Source of the DNA: Daucus carota subsp. sativus
Lineage: Eukaryota > Streptophyta > Magnoliopsida > Apiales > Apiaceae
Reading direction: 5' to 3'
NCBI RefSeq assembly: GCF_001625215.2
Contig: NC_030381.2
Location: 43,584,689-43,648,688, forward strand
Length of the DNA: 64,000 nt
How positions within the stretch are numbered: the stretch's first letter is position 1; every line of letters starts with the position of its first letter. The position numbers were made by a program, and so were the translations under genes. The notes below the pieces were generated by a model that worked only from the letters and a program-made list of their open reading frames with translations, made no database searches and was not told where the DNA came from. Positions 35,415 through 46,957 of the stretch are shown piece by piece.

Positions 35415-38344
35415 TCTTAGTCTTAATAAAAAGAAAGAAGGGAAAAACTACAACTCTCGGAAGCAAAAGTCAAATTCTAAATAAGTAGAACTCTCAAAAT
35501 TTTCTTATGAGTCTCAAATTCGAAAGTCAGGTCTTTGTTTTTCTTTGCATTATATTTTTACTTTAAACATAATGTACAAAAGTATTCAGATTACAGATGT
35601 ACAAGAAATAACAACCCATGAATGAAGATATAGATATCATTTATTCAATTAAAATTAATCCCAATTAATCCCTCTACGGACTACGGCTATACACCATTGA
35701 TGCTCAATAATATTATTTTGCTCCGGCCAAAGTAATTTATTATTGGTGTAATATACTTTTGTATGATTATCATCAGTCTTTGCCTCTTTGGTGAAAAATA
35801 AAGACCCCGCACTTTTCCCCCTGATACTTATGTACGATCAAATAGCGCTGAAGTTTATAATTAAGAAACAAGAAGTCTGAAGTTTATGGTTAAAGGCAAA
35901 TTAAATGAATGAAACCAAGGAATGAAAGGAAATTGTGAGAATGAAGTATTCACCACCCAATTCACTCCATTTCATTCCTTAGCGAGTAAGAGTAGGTTGG
36001 CCAAACCGAAATTACTAGTTCAAAGCAATAAACTAGAAGAATCACCCGCTATACAAACTGGATTTCAAGTATACTGCATGCTTTTAAGCGGAAGTAATTG
36101 CAACATTCCGAACTAGTGATATATAATCAAATGCAACGCTGTAAACCTATAAGAGAGAAGAGGCAAATCATGCCCTAGGAAAAATTGCAGTTGCCACATA
36201 AATTGACAAAAATTATCTACTGCAATATAGCTAGAGAGATCTTGGGTGTACAGATCAAACAAAATTAATAAAAAATATAGTGTGCAGATGATCAATAATT
36301 TCCATCCTGAACAACACTAAAATCATATATTAGTCAAGCTGGTAGTTGGATAACGAAAAAAATGGGCCAAGATGTGTATGCATATAATGAAACAGACTAG
36401 TGATTACTAGGGATGCAAGGAGGATTTATTTTGCTTCGTTACTCGCCCAGTTAGAAGCTGTTTGTTGCACCTAGCTCACATACCCCTGCAAGCAAAGCAT
36501 TCGAGCACATCAGAATATGTAAATTCAGCTGGAGAAAAAAAATCAAAGAATACAGAGTACAGCAAAACTACCTTCATCGGTTGGCTAAAGAGATAACACA
36601 AAACCAAAGTAAAAAGAAGAGCAAAAAGGTTAACAGGGTAAAAGATAAAATCAGATATTTTGGTGCAATGAACTATTTGCCAATAATTGGATATGGGAGT
36701 GAATGCTAATTTGGTGTTGTGGATACATATTGTAGCATAAAGAAAAAGCACACCAAGAAACGGGTACTTTCAATATGACCGTTTCTTACTGCACCTTTCT
36801 TTTGTATGCTTCCATGAGTTCATAACATTGTAATTAAGCTTGCTTCCCTGGATTGGTTCACTCCGAGGCACTGTTTCTAGGATGTAGAGTGACTTACTCA
36901 TCTTATTGACAAGGGACTTGAGGGTAAATTGCTCAGTAGAATATCATATCATACAATATGAGGTGCCTACAAAGCTGTAGGCTAAGTCTCTGGTGCACTA
37001 TAGCAATGATTTCTTTTCAGCATTAGTTAGACCTATATATACTCTGAATTCATATTAGTTACCCTTCATCGCTGAATCGACTAGTTGGCGACCAGTCGCG
37101 ACTAGTCAGCCGGCATGATAACCATGGTTGCTAAATGCTAAGTACATGTGATGTAAAAGATATTGTACAAAAAGAAGTTATATCATTATTTGTTCAACTG
37201 GCTGCCAGGACAATTTGGTCGCAGACTGTTTGCTCATGTGGAAACGCAAATACATAACTTTTGAATCACATTGCTCATAAGAACATTGGATTTTTTTATA
37301 TAACTATAAAATCATTACTAATACTACTTTCCAGTAGTACAAACTTGTGAAAGTCTAGAATATCCACAATACTTTTGGATAATATTACCTAATAAACGAA
37401 TCTGCAGTTATTGCTAGGGTTGTAATGTCTCTGAAGTCTGAAATTTGAATAGGATGCTGAAATGATTATGAATTATACTTTAGTTGCTATAATATTGTCA
37501 GTCTATAGCTTAAATAATTTTTAAAGTACTGATGCTGTTAATATGGCAGGAGCTGCAATATTTTAGTTTAATTTCCAGTACATGGTTGGCATTGGCCACA
37601 AAAACAAAACTCTGGTCACTGTTAACATGGACTAAAGGCATATACATTGTTAACATGGTCATTGTATATTTTGAGTCTGCACCTTAGCAAGAGAAGTTCC
37701 ATCATATGTTTCATTAAGTTCAAAAGACCGTAAAGTCACAAAAGTAGATGTACAAAAGTTCAGTCTAAGGCAGTGTTTCTAGGATGCAAAAGAGTTTTAG
37801 AACAAGCAATAGGTCGAGTAGGACGAGAAATACCATACATATTTAAGTAGAGCAACAGCCCTAAGGGTAAATTACTTGGTATATACAGTTTGAGCCTCGA
37901 GGGGTCACAAAGCTGCAAATGTACCCAGATTGAATTTTTAACCTGCAAGGGCATCTATATGGTTCTCTATAACCATTCAGCGGAATAAGGATATCTCTGT
38001 GCACACACAGCATCATATATGCAATGAGTTACACTTTCCGGACTCGATTTCTTGCTTGCCCATAATGAATATTTCGGTTTAATTTTTTATTTTTTTGTGG
38101 ATTAAATTTGCAATGTGTCCCAAATTGAATGTACTCTCCCGCCATTGGCATATAGAATAATTTTTCTCATGCTTACTCTACAACTTGATCAAAAATATCT
38201 TTAAGCACAACAGTATTATATACCTATTATTCTTAAATACTGGTAGAGTTTTTCACTATAAAATCCACCAAATTTATCGTAGGAACATCTAGAAAAGGAA
38301 CATCTAGAAATGGGTATATAAATTGTATTTGTACTTAAAAATCT
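35415..38344. other. Intergenic DNA with decayed repeats
   Basis: No supported gene. Two diverged similar blocks occur at about 36.85-36.98 and 37.76-37.93 kb (sharing 'gtgtttctaggatg', 'gagggtaaatt.ct' and 'acaaagctg'), and a GACTAGT-rich motif lies at about 37.08-37.11 kb. Short frames here show no recognisable protein. Confidence 0.5.
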
Positions 38345-38650
38345 GCAGTCTCTTGTTGATTCACCTTATATGGTCAGATGTTGAAGGATATCACTATTGA
38401 AATCAACAAGGCCCCAAAGAAGAAAGAGCTGATTAAAGCAATGAAAGCTGCAGGTAAATCAAATTTGAATACACTTGTGTGCATCTGCTTCTTATGCTTA
38501 ATGCTGAATGCATGTAGTTTTTCAAATTGGAAGATTCAAGAACAAATGGGATAATAGCTTTTGGGAAAGAAAGCAGATTCTTAAGAAACAAAGAGAGGCT
38601 TTAACTATTTCCGAGAGGTTCAAGCTCATGTTGGCCAAGATAAAGGTTTG
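38345..38650 (+). pseudogene. RPL14: Ribosomal protein eL14 pseudogene fragment
   Basis: Two segments match the C-terminal half of plant 60S protein eL14. First, 38349-38454 gives LVDSPYMVR then MLKDITIEINKAPKKKELIK, resembling the ALVDAPDM..LTDI.I.IN..PKKK region. Second, after an intron (CTGCAG|GTAAAT), exon-like sequence ending at 38646 gives FKNKWDNSFWERKQ and ERFKLMLAKIK, resembling the KNKWE.S.W.RK..DRFK.MLAKIK region. The reading frame is broken between MVR and MLKD and again at the second exon junction, and the N-terminal exon and last exon were not found. Because an intron is retained, it arose by DNA duplication, not reverse transcription. Not expected to make a ribosomal protein. 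Confidence 0.75.
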
Positions 38651-38711
38651 TGAGCTGTATCATTTAGTTCTGCTGCTAAATAGAAACGTTTCTACTTGTT
38701 TATTAAATTAA

Positions 38712-39618
38712 ATTACTATCTTGTCCTAGCAAGTAAGAGATCACTAACATTACTAGTATTTTACCCTTTTACCTTATCCATTTCCTTAAGATATGCATAT
38801 GAAGAAACCTAGTCTTGTCAGGGAACCTAAGCTAAACCACAATAAACTATAAAGCATTGCTTTAATACCACATGTTATAAAAATTTCAGTAATTAGTAAT
38901 CTTGGTATTGCTTTCTCTTCCAATTAGTCATTAGAGTGGTACTATCTTTTAAGATGCAAAGATTCTAAGCTAGCCAGGTATTTAAGCACAGACTGTGGAG
39001 TTTTATGAATGAATCTTCTTATCCTGAATGCTACCTCCCTCCTACCTTACTCAAGTTTCGACTCTGTCTAATTTCTAATTGTATTCGATCTTTTTAAATA
39101 AAATTATAGCAGAAGATATATCCAGAGTACCACTAAAGTAGAATCTTTCCTTTAATAATGAGGAATGTATAAACTTGTAACTTAGTCAATATCCTAAATT
39201 CTATTTCTATCATTCCAACCTTCCTCAACTTTTCTGACCCTACGTATACTCCCCCTGATTTTGATCCCACTATATACCACTCACTAAATACTATTTGCCT
39301 ATTCCTTCCGCAGTTTAACCTACAACTTCTTTTTGACTTGCGAAACTACAAAATAACAACAATTTAACCTTCAACTTTCTCTCTACTTGCGAAAACCAAA
39401 AAATAACGCTTCTAAAATACATATAATGCCACTCAATAAAAACAAAAACAAATGCCTAAAACACAAATATAATACTGAATATATTATTTCAGATATTCAC
39501 TAGAAAGACATAAACATATACACACATTGCATAACCATATACGAATACTTCACGGACCAAAATATTATTCATTGATCGATATTATTTCATTTATCTCGGT
39601 TATTTCATCTATCGAACA
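38712..39618. other. Spacer between the eL14 remnant and the bS21 gene
   Basis: AT-rich. It should include the 3' end of the minus-strand bS21 gene, possibly with a short final exon that could not be placed. Confidence 0.45.
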
Positions 39619-39966
39619 TTAATTTATGGAGATTCCAATGAATGACGTATACCTGACTTTCTTCATGAGAATAGATTTGAGTTTCCGAGCCAGATCCTGC
39701 GATTTCAATCTCCGCTCTAAATTCTTCCTCGCCAAGATTCGCTTCTCCGAGTTCTTAATATGGTGAGTCTGCTCGTGCTTAATCAACCGTTCCACTCCAC
39801 TCGATGTCATTTGTCTCTGCATAAATGTCAGCGCTCTCTCCAGATTGTTCTGCAACACTCTCACTCGTATGCCTCGCCATTGATTGAGTTGTGAACTCAG
39901 TGAGTTCAACTCGGTGGACGGCCGTTTTAACACGGTGGATGATAGTCGACTCGCTAGTGAACTCAT
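39619..39966 (-). CDS. bS21-family ribosomal protein (probably mitochondrial)
   Basis: A frame of 115 codons from ATG 39966 (MSSLASRLSSTVLKRPS). The N-terminal 45 residues are Ser/Arg-rich with few acids, as in mitochondrial presequences. The core RGIRVRVLQNNLERALTFM, then RQMTSSGVERLIKHEQTHHI and KNSEKRILARKNLERR, is the bS21 fold with its basic tail. This matches plant nuclear bS21m (Arabidopsis At3g26360, from memory, ends soon after KKVR). bS21 sits on the small subunit near the mRNA 3' anti-Shine-Dalgarno region. The last ten codons (YTSFIGISIN) look unlike the family; an AG|GTATAC donor at 39652 suggests the true mRNA splices after KKVR to a short final exon. Upstream in-frame sequence to 40056 has no ATG. 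Confidence 0.85.
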   Translation of the reverse strand: MSSLASRLSSTVLKRPSTELNSLSSQLNQWRGIRVRVLQNNLERALTFMQRQMTSSGVERLIKHEQTHHIKNSEKRILARKNLERRLKSQDLARKLKSILMKKVRYTSFIGISIN

Positions 39967-40470
39967 TTTCAGGGTTTCCGATGATATCAACTGAGGTTTT
40001 GGTGAAGATAGATGAAGTTTAATTGGGGAAATGCTGATTGGGCTCTGATGGGACAATTATTGGGCTCACTTCTTTGCTGGCCGGTCCAAAATTGTGCAAT
40101 GCTCAGTTATATATTTCATATTTTATCTACAAAATATATTATATGTGATCATGTAATAAAAAATGAAATATCAAAAGTCCTAAGATGTGTGAAAATTATT
40201 ACTTTTGTGTGTCAAAGTATGACTGAAATAGATAAACTGTTGTCTGTTTGTTATTTCAAATTTACTGGTAAGTCTAACTTTTAGGAATATCCGGCTTAAT
40301 GCATTTTAATTTTATTTTTAAAACAATTGTGTAGTAAAATGTACAGTACATTTAAGCTTTGTTTTATTTTTCTTAGTACAAATATAAATAGGAAGGAAAA
40401 AAAAGGGGAGGAGAAATGGCCCCTACATTACTTATTTCCTTTTTGTATGTGATTATCATCACACAGCCAT

Positions 40471-40608
40471 GAGCACGATTGGATAGCCCAGTGGTGGGTT
40501 TATCCTCTGTTGTCCCGGGATACCCGGGTTCGACTCTGGCTCACCCCGAGAATTGTTAGAACAGATACTAATTTGTAAGGCATATAAGCCTGTATTGTCA
40601 AAAAAAAA
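40471..40608 (+). mobile_element. tRNA-derived SINE with perfect target duplication
   Basis: A 138-bp element beginning GAGCACGATTGGATAGCC. It carries a pol III A box (TAGCCCAGTGG at about 40484) and B box (GGTTCGACTCT at about 40530) and ends in an A-run (40600-40609). The 16-base sequence ATCATCACACAGCCAT is duplicated exactly on both sides (40455-40470 and 40609-40624), the mark of LINE-driven insertion. The perfect duplication indicates a fairly recent event. It lies about 500 bp upstream of the bS21 start codon. Confidence 0.9.
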
Positions 40609-40755
40609 ATCATCACACAGCCATCAGGAGAATTTGGAGCCATCAATCGCAAACTAATAATGTCTGAGGCCCCGGACTTTTCTCTATACTGTGCTCTTTT
40701 TTTCTTCTTTTTTTTTTTTTACACCTCAATAGTCAATACTGTACTTCATTTGGGG

Positions 40756-41292
40756 TAGGGCTGTCAAAAAAATTCGAAAGATCCGATATCCGTCCGAAAA
40801 ATCCGCAACCGTATCCGAGAAAAAACGGATATTATTCGTATCTGAAATAAAGCGGATATTATCCGTATCCGAATCCGTGATATTCGAATCCGAAATTAAA
40901 TACATATATGATATTTAAATTATATATAATATATAAGTATATGTAATTAAAATTTTATTTTATTTAGCTTGTAGTGTGTGTGTGTATGCATTAAATAATA
41001 CATTTACATAAAATTATATAATTGTACAAATACTCAAACACTTTATACATATATAAAAAATATTATTTGAGCTTAGTCATAAAATAATTGTTCGAAAATC
41101 ATCGTCAATACAGTAGAGTCATCAAAAAATATCCGACATCCGTTCGAAATATCCGTATCCGTATTTGAGAAAAAGCGGATATTATCTGTATCCGAAATAA
41201 AGCGGATATCATCGGTATCTGAATCCGGCCATTGCGGATACGGATACGGATATAGGCATATCCGTATCCGAATTATCCGTTTGACAACCCTA
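40756..41292. mobile_element. Non-autonomous hAT element with ATCCG-rich interior
   Basis: 537 bp with terminal inverted repeats TAGGGCTGTCAAA and TAGGGTTGTCAAA. An exact 8-bp target duplication ATTTGGGG lies at 40748-40755 and 41293-41300, diagnostic of hAT transposition. Both subterminal zones carry dense imperfect copies of TATCCG / CGGATA on both strands, likely transposase-binding repeats. No coding frame. Confidence 0.9.
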
Positions 41293-41761
41293 ATTTGGGG
41301 TGCTGGTCGACAACAATAACTTATTACTGATATATATATCCAGCTGAAAAAAAAATTAGGTGGACGAAGAAAACCTTAAAATGAGTCGGTCATGTATCAA
41401 AAATCTAGGGTTAAGTTTTTCTGCTGATAGTGCCCTGACATTCAATTGTTAGGGACCCGGACCCCTTCATTTATACCATTTAAAGACTGAAGAAAAACAT
41501 AGCAGACAAATAGTGTGACCAATGATGTCTGAGTTAAGGACTGCATAGATGTCGAAATAACACAGTCGATGAAAGTTGTCTCCACTCTTGTACCTGTAGC
41601 AATTCTCTTTACAACCACGTACAATAAAGTTTAAATCATATACATTTAAAAGGGAGATAAATGTTGCATGAGAAGTAAGGATGAATTAAAATGATGTGAG
41701 CTTCCAGGTAAAACAATTAAAAGTCATTAACCAATTCACGATCCTGTAATTCTAAAATGCG

Positions 41762-43759
41762 TCACTTCTTTGCTTTAGAAAACCTTAGGCATCGATACTT
41801 CTCACCACTTACTGTGATTTCAAGAGCTCCATCTTGGTTATCCTGATTAGACGCTGTTCCCATTAAAACACTCTTCTCTTTCTCAAGGTTTTCTCTTTCA
41901 GTCTTTAATCTTAATTCCTGTCTAGCAATTTCTGCCTGAAAGATAAGCAAGGTTTCAATGAGCACACATAAATTGATTTAAGGAATTTTATAACATAAAG
42001 ATGCGTCTATGTTAATTTGAGGTTTAAACAATCACTTTGTAAAACATGAATTTGCAAGACTCGCATTTTTAAAGCCATAAAAGTAAAATGCAACTAGACA
42101 TTAGATGTTACCAAACATGAAAATTTAACTTAAACTCATGTTAAAAGATGCCGTAACTCTACCCAGAATGGAACATGCCTGTTTCAGTTTACTCTTGAGA
42201 AAACTTTTAAAATAAAAACTTAAATCAACTTGTAGCTAAGAAGCTGTGTGATAAGAACATCAAAGAGGTGTGTTCTCCAGAGGGGTCTTCTTTTCCACAC
42301 ATAACATAATATTGCAAGAAATAGAGGCAAGGTATCAGTTTCAACAACCGCGAGGAAGGAGGTTGCCTCAAATTTTTTGCTTATGCTTGGAAAAAAAAAT
42401 TATTCTACACGTCCAACGGTCCAAGGTATTACACCAGTCACAATCATGGACAATGCAACGAGACAGCAGTGCTGGTAATGATGCTCAAACATTGATTAAA
42501 TCTGTTAATTGTTAAAATCCATACAAATAACTGTATCTGTATAAAAAGCTTTTCTCCAATTTCATGGAATCCACAAAATATGTGACAAGTTTAGTTCGAG
42601 ATATCATATATACCGACAAGCAAGATATCTATTTTGTAAGATTTTCAATCAATATTTATTGATCTCTCAGGTACTTGGGAATAACATTGGTTTGGGTTAA
42701 CTTAAAAAAGTGACTTCTTACTCATATTAAAGAAGTGGAGAAGTGAGAAGTAAATAAGTTAATAAAATGTTTGGAAAAGAAGCAGAAGCCGTGAGAGAGA
42801 AGCTAGAATTCTCAGCTTCTTAAAAGTGCTTCTACATTTTTACACAAACGGGTCAAGAAAAGCAGAAGCCAGAAACAGCTTCTTCTTCTTCCCAAACAGG
42901 CCCATAATAAGCCAATCTTGGTATAGACCCAAGGGTACGTAATTAGCTACTTTGCTTGTAACAACATAAATACAGCAGAAAGAATCAGTAGAATCAGAGT
43001 TTGTAACATTGGAGAATAGAGATATGCTCGATGAATTCAAAGCTTTGATACTTGTTTTGACCTTAAAAGGATTCTTGATAATGATCGAGTTGAGGCGCTC
43101 TAAACAATCACTTGGCAACAGAATATATATTTGCAGGACTAGCATTTTTAAAGCCATAGCCAACTACTCATTAGAAATAAATATCAGATAAAAATGATAT
43201 AATCATATCCGAAATTAATATTCATTTTCTGATGAGCAATTCCAAACTAACATACTCAACTTCGCCCTTCAATCAGATACCGTTCTAAATAAGTAGATAC
43301 TATTCAAAAAAACTTGACAGAAATCGCTCCGATTATGAACTACAGGGAGATGCTGTTGCAATTAGTATGAAATTGTAGGAAGGCACGTAATATCCCAGCC
43401 ATAGCAATTGCAAGGCATAGACATAAATATGACATAAGAATAGTATCTTAGCTTAGTCCGCCGAACTTAACTTCCCTCAACTAAACACATTCTGAGTATT
43501 CAAATGCACAGTACCATCCCAAACTAGAAGAATTGCAGGTCAATTCGAAACCGATTAATTACCGAATAATCGAAAATACCTCGCGGCGAGAGAGCTCAGC
43601 TTTCCAGGCGGCTTCACGTTCAGCAACCTCGCGTTCACGCTCTTGAATGTAACTCTGCATCTCTCTTTCCTTCATAATCCTGTCCTGTATATCTGCATCC
43701 AACGCTTCCTTCAACTCCTCTACAAATTTGTCCACCACCGTCTTTATTCTCAGTGACAT
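41762..43759 (-). CDS. Conserved small coiled-coil protein of unknown function
   Basis: Two exons, 43759-43580 and 41935-41762, join in phase (CGCGAG|GTATTT .. CTTTCAG|GCAGAA) to 117 aa. Almost the entire protein is a charged heptad-rich helix (KTVVDKFVEELKEALDADIQ; EREREVAEREAAWKAELSRR; RLKTERENLEKEKSVLMG). It then has a short C-terminal segment, GALEITVSGEKYRCLRFSKA, ending in KK. No signal peptide or membrane segment. I recall similar short proteins in many plants with a very conserved C-terminus, but know of no assigned function. The 1.64-kb intron holds a copy of the dispersed repeat and an inserted element. Confidence 0.82.
42545..43085. repeat. Dispersed repeat, copy 2, split by an insertion
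   Basis: Collinear with 32555-32860 on both sides of an insert at about 42690-42915. The insert's right end, read inward, is GGGCCTGTTTGGGAAGAAG, an end type seen in Tourist/hAT MITEs. It contains opposed 'agcagaagc' / 'gcttct' arms. Its left boundary is not sharply defined. All of this is within the intron of the coiled-coil gene. Confidence 0.6.
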
Positions 43760-44285
43760 CGACGCGCAGCTTCTATTTTTAGAATTCAGCTGTGATTGAC
43801 AAATCTTATGTACAACTCAAACTCTAATTGGAGAAAAAACAAATCTATACAACTCAATTTCAGGGATTTCAATTTCGCACTCAACTCAACACGAGGGAGG
43901 CAAACACGAGGAGAATTGGGCAGATACTGGTTGGGCTTTGCTCATTGGGTACCCGGTCCAAGTATGTGGAGTGCACACTTATGTATATATAATTATGAAA
44001 TATTTGAGTATGTATTTTCTTTCAAGATCCAAACTGAAATCAAGTCACATAAGCTTTTTTCAAATAAATTATATAAACTAAAATTAAATATATTTTTTTT
44101 ATCAAATACCCTAATTTATAATTAAGATATTATATAAGGTATCTTTTGAATTTCCTCTAAGCTCCGCATTTCTCCTTACTTTTTGAGAGAGGGATATGCG
44201 CTACTTTATTATATTTGTTGTTTTTGGTTAATTGTGCCCGTAGGGCTCTCTGATTTAATTGAAGTTGCTTTCAATTATTTTTGAT

Positions 44286-44342
<57 letters not shown>

Positions 44343-44669
44343 TTGTAAGTAGTTGTATACATTGTTGCAAATGCTTACAAATATAACCTTCGTAATTTTT
44401 TACCAAAAATTTCAGTAATTTTACAAAAAGTTTCTAGACGTGGATATCTATAAAAAAAACCTAAATATTTGAAATTTATAAATTATATAATTGTTTGAAT
44501 AATGTCTTTTATAATTTTTTTGTATTTAGATAATTTTAGTTAGAATTTTCGATAATTTATCAATAATGAGGGTTATTATAAAGGAATATAATATAGAAAT
44601 AATATTTCAAAAGAAAAGGTCAATTTTCTCAACTTTCTCTTTCTCGAATTATTTAGACAACAACAAATA
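43760..44669. other. Spacer upstream of the coiled-coil gene
   Basis: The promoter side of the minus-strand coiled-coil gene, then an (AT)n tract and A/T-rich DNA. No gene seen. Confidence 0.5.
44289..44334. repeat. (AT)n microsatellite
   Basis: About 23 consecutive AT dinucleotides. Confidence 0.9.
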
Positions 44670-45200
44670 TAAGAGTATTTCCATGATGTTGGCTAAAAAT
44701 GATTGGCTAAATTGAAACCGTAAGATATTGTGTCATACTTGCTGAAACTATAAGACATCTTCGATTTCGATTGTATAGAATATATTGATTAACTATATTT
44801 TAAAAATAATATATTATAATTTTAAGCTGCTATAAATAGAATATATTATTTTAATATCATAATAAATGATGTTAAATCGTGCCACAAGTCTACAGAGATT
44901 GACCAAATATGAGCCGTATTAGAAGGTTGACTAAAATTACAGACAATGATAATATTCCATTGAAGTTGAATTTGTAATTTTTATACATAACATGCATTAA
45001 TTATTTTGGCTAAGAGCCTGTTTCTCGTTAGAGCATTTTCAACGGTGCTGTATTGGACTTTTAAGACACTGTTTAAAATTTGCTGAACGTGTAAGACTTC
45101 TTCCTTGGATGACAGTGACTACATTGATCAACTATATCTTAAAAATGATATAACAATTAGTGTAAATGTTATAAAAAGAATATTTTAATATGGTTGTAGA
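44670..45200. repeat. Degenerate Harbinger-like MITE copies
   Basis: Two left-end-like starts occur, at about 44670 (taagagtatttccatgatg, then ttggctaaattgaaaccgtaag) and about 45029 (ttagagcattttcaacggtg). Each is followed by similar 'attgat.aactatat.ttaaaaat' interiors. They are related to the element at 1836-2265 but lack clear right ends. Boundaries approximate. Confidence 0.5.
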
Positions 45201-45591
45201 TTACATAGTTTGAATCTTAGATCTCAAACCTCGATTATTCTTGACAACAAAGGAGTATGTGAGTCCTAAGGGAGGGGTATTTGAATGGAATTTATTTCTC
45301 ATATTTTTCATATATGTTAAAGTAATTAATATAAATATTTAACACAAAGTTAAAAGAATGATACATAAATATATCATAATAATATTGTTTTTATTTAATT
45401 TTAATTAATGGTTTTAGTTTTGTTAAATTAAAAATATTTATTTCAACACTTAACCAAACATATGATATTGTGATATGACGTATCATATCATTATAATCTG
45501 ATTTAACATTCTAAACTCATACCAATACACGAAACAAATGACCCCTTACTTTCTCGTATGATTGCAAATGCTCTTGCTTTATAATATGAAA
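45201..45591. other. AT-rich spacer
   Basis: No feature seen. Confidence 0.5.
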
Positions 45592-46668
45592 CTAGTTGAG
45601 AAGCGTTGCGGCGGCTTACAAAAATACCATTAATGATTTAAAATTAATATTTATTGAATTAAATAAATTTTATATTATAAACGTCTCGGTGCAATATCAA
45701 TATTAATATTTAAAATTGGACTATAATTCATGAGTGAGAAAATGAAAATAAATTTCTACATGTAATTAACGATATAAAACACGACGAATCTTTATTTTAG
45801 TTGTAATTTTTTTAAGAAGATAATCATGTACTTCACTAACATTGTCATTAATTTTTCCAAACACAATTTCTCAGACATATACACCACCCGTGCATATAAA
45901 AAATATACAGCTCTTTAACAGAACTAATTGATGACATCTAGTCATATAAATCGATTGGTCAATAAAACATACAACAAACTTGCAAGAAAATAGGTGTGTA
46001 AAATTTTAAAGAATATTGAGATGCAACTCAAAAACAAAAAATGCGTAAGAGTATATCATTGTCATTAATACGAGCATTAATCATGTCTTAAAAGTAATAA
46101 TGTTCATTACTAACATTGTCATTAACTTTTCTAAACACTATTTCCTAGACATATACACCATCTCTGTATATAAAAAAATATACATGGAGAGACTTGTGTG
46201 CTACTTTTTTCCATAATTAAATAATCTAAAACAGAATCGGATTAAAACTTTCAAGCTGCTATATTCCATAATTAATCTGAAACAGAATCAGATTAATTTA
46301 TGCCAATATATATACCATATCACTTAATCTGAAACAAAATCAAATTAACTCTTTCCCATAATCAAATAATCTAAAACAGAATCAGATTAAAACTTTCAAA
46401 CTACTATATTCCATAAATAATCTGAAACAGAATCATATAAATTGATGTCAAGATATATATCATATCAATTAATCTGAAACAAAATCAAATTAATATAAGG
46501 CATAATATTTTTGAAACTTGCTTCCATTATATCTGAAACTAAAAAAAATAATTTTAATTTTTGATATTTTCCATCCAAAAATTCCAGAAAACTAAAAAAA
46601 TAGAACGAAGTTATGCGAGAGACGCCGCATACACGCCACTTGTTTTTTCTTTATATAAAGTATATTGA
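45592..46668 (-). mobile_element. Helitron, related copy on the minus strand
   Basis: Read on the minus strand, it begins A|TCAATATACTTTATATAAAG and ends GCCGCCGCAACGCTTCTCAA then CTAG|T, matching both ends of the 23249-24240 element. It shares the GTGGCGTGTA and TTCTATTTTTTTAG 5' module and the palindromic unit AATCTGATT..GTTTCAGATT, here repeated around 46.19-46.28 and 46.33-46.44 kb. It has a single 5' module and lacks the promoter-like cargo. Non-coding, about 1.08 kb. Confidence 0.78.
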
Positions 46669-46957
46669 TATATTGATACTTAGATGATATTGATTGATTG
46701 ATGATGATTTCTAGACCCATTTTAAAAATTAATATATTAACATATAAATATAAAATATACAAAATAAATAACTTAGACCCCCACATAAGTTAATTCAAAA
46801 CGAAACACCGCACCCTGTACAAAGTCTAATAGGAACATAACACTACAACAAAACCAAATATAAACCCCGTACTTAACTTCCGTCAGAAGCATGATACCCC
46901 GCTCGTTTCTCCCATTCTTCTCCTCTTCCGTCTCAAACTCCCCTCAATCCAAATCCC

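Noticed and set aside
36476-36560. Minus-strand exon-like segment (CTCCAG|..TTGCAG|GGG) near 36.5 kb
   Set aside because: Splice-like motifs only; the peptide is short, unrecognised and has no partner exons.
39967-40056. Upstream in-frame extension of the bS21 gene
   Set aside because: No ATG lies in it, and the presequence-like start at 39966 fits the family length.
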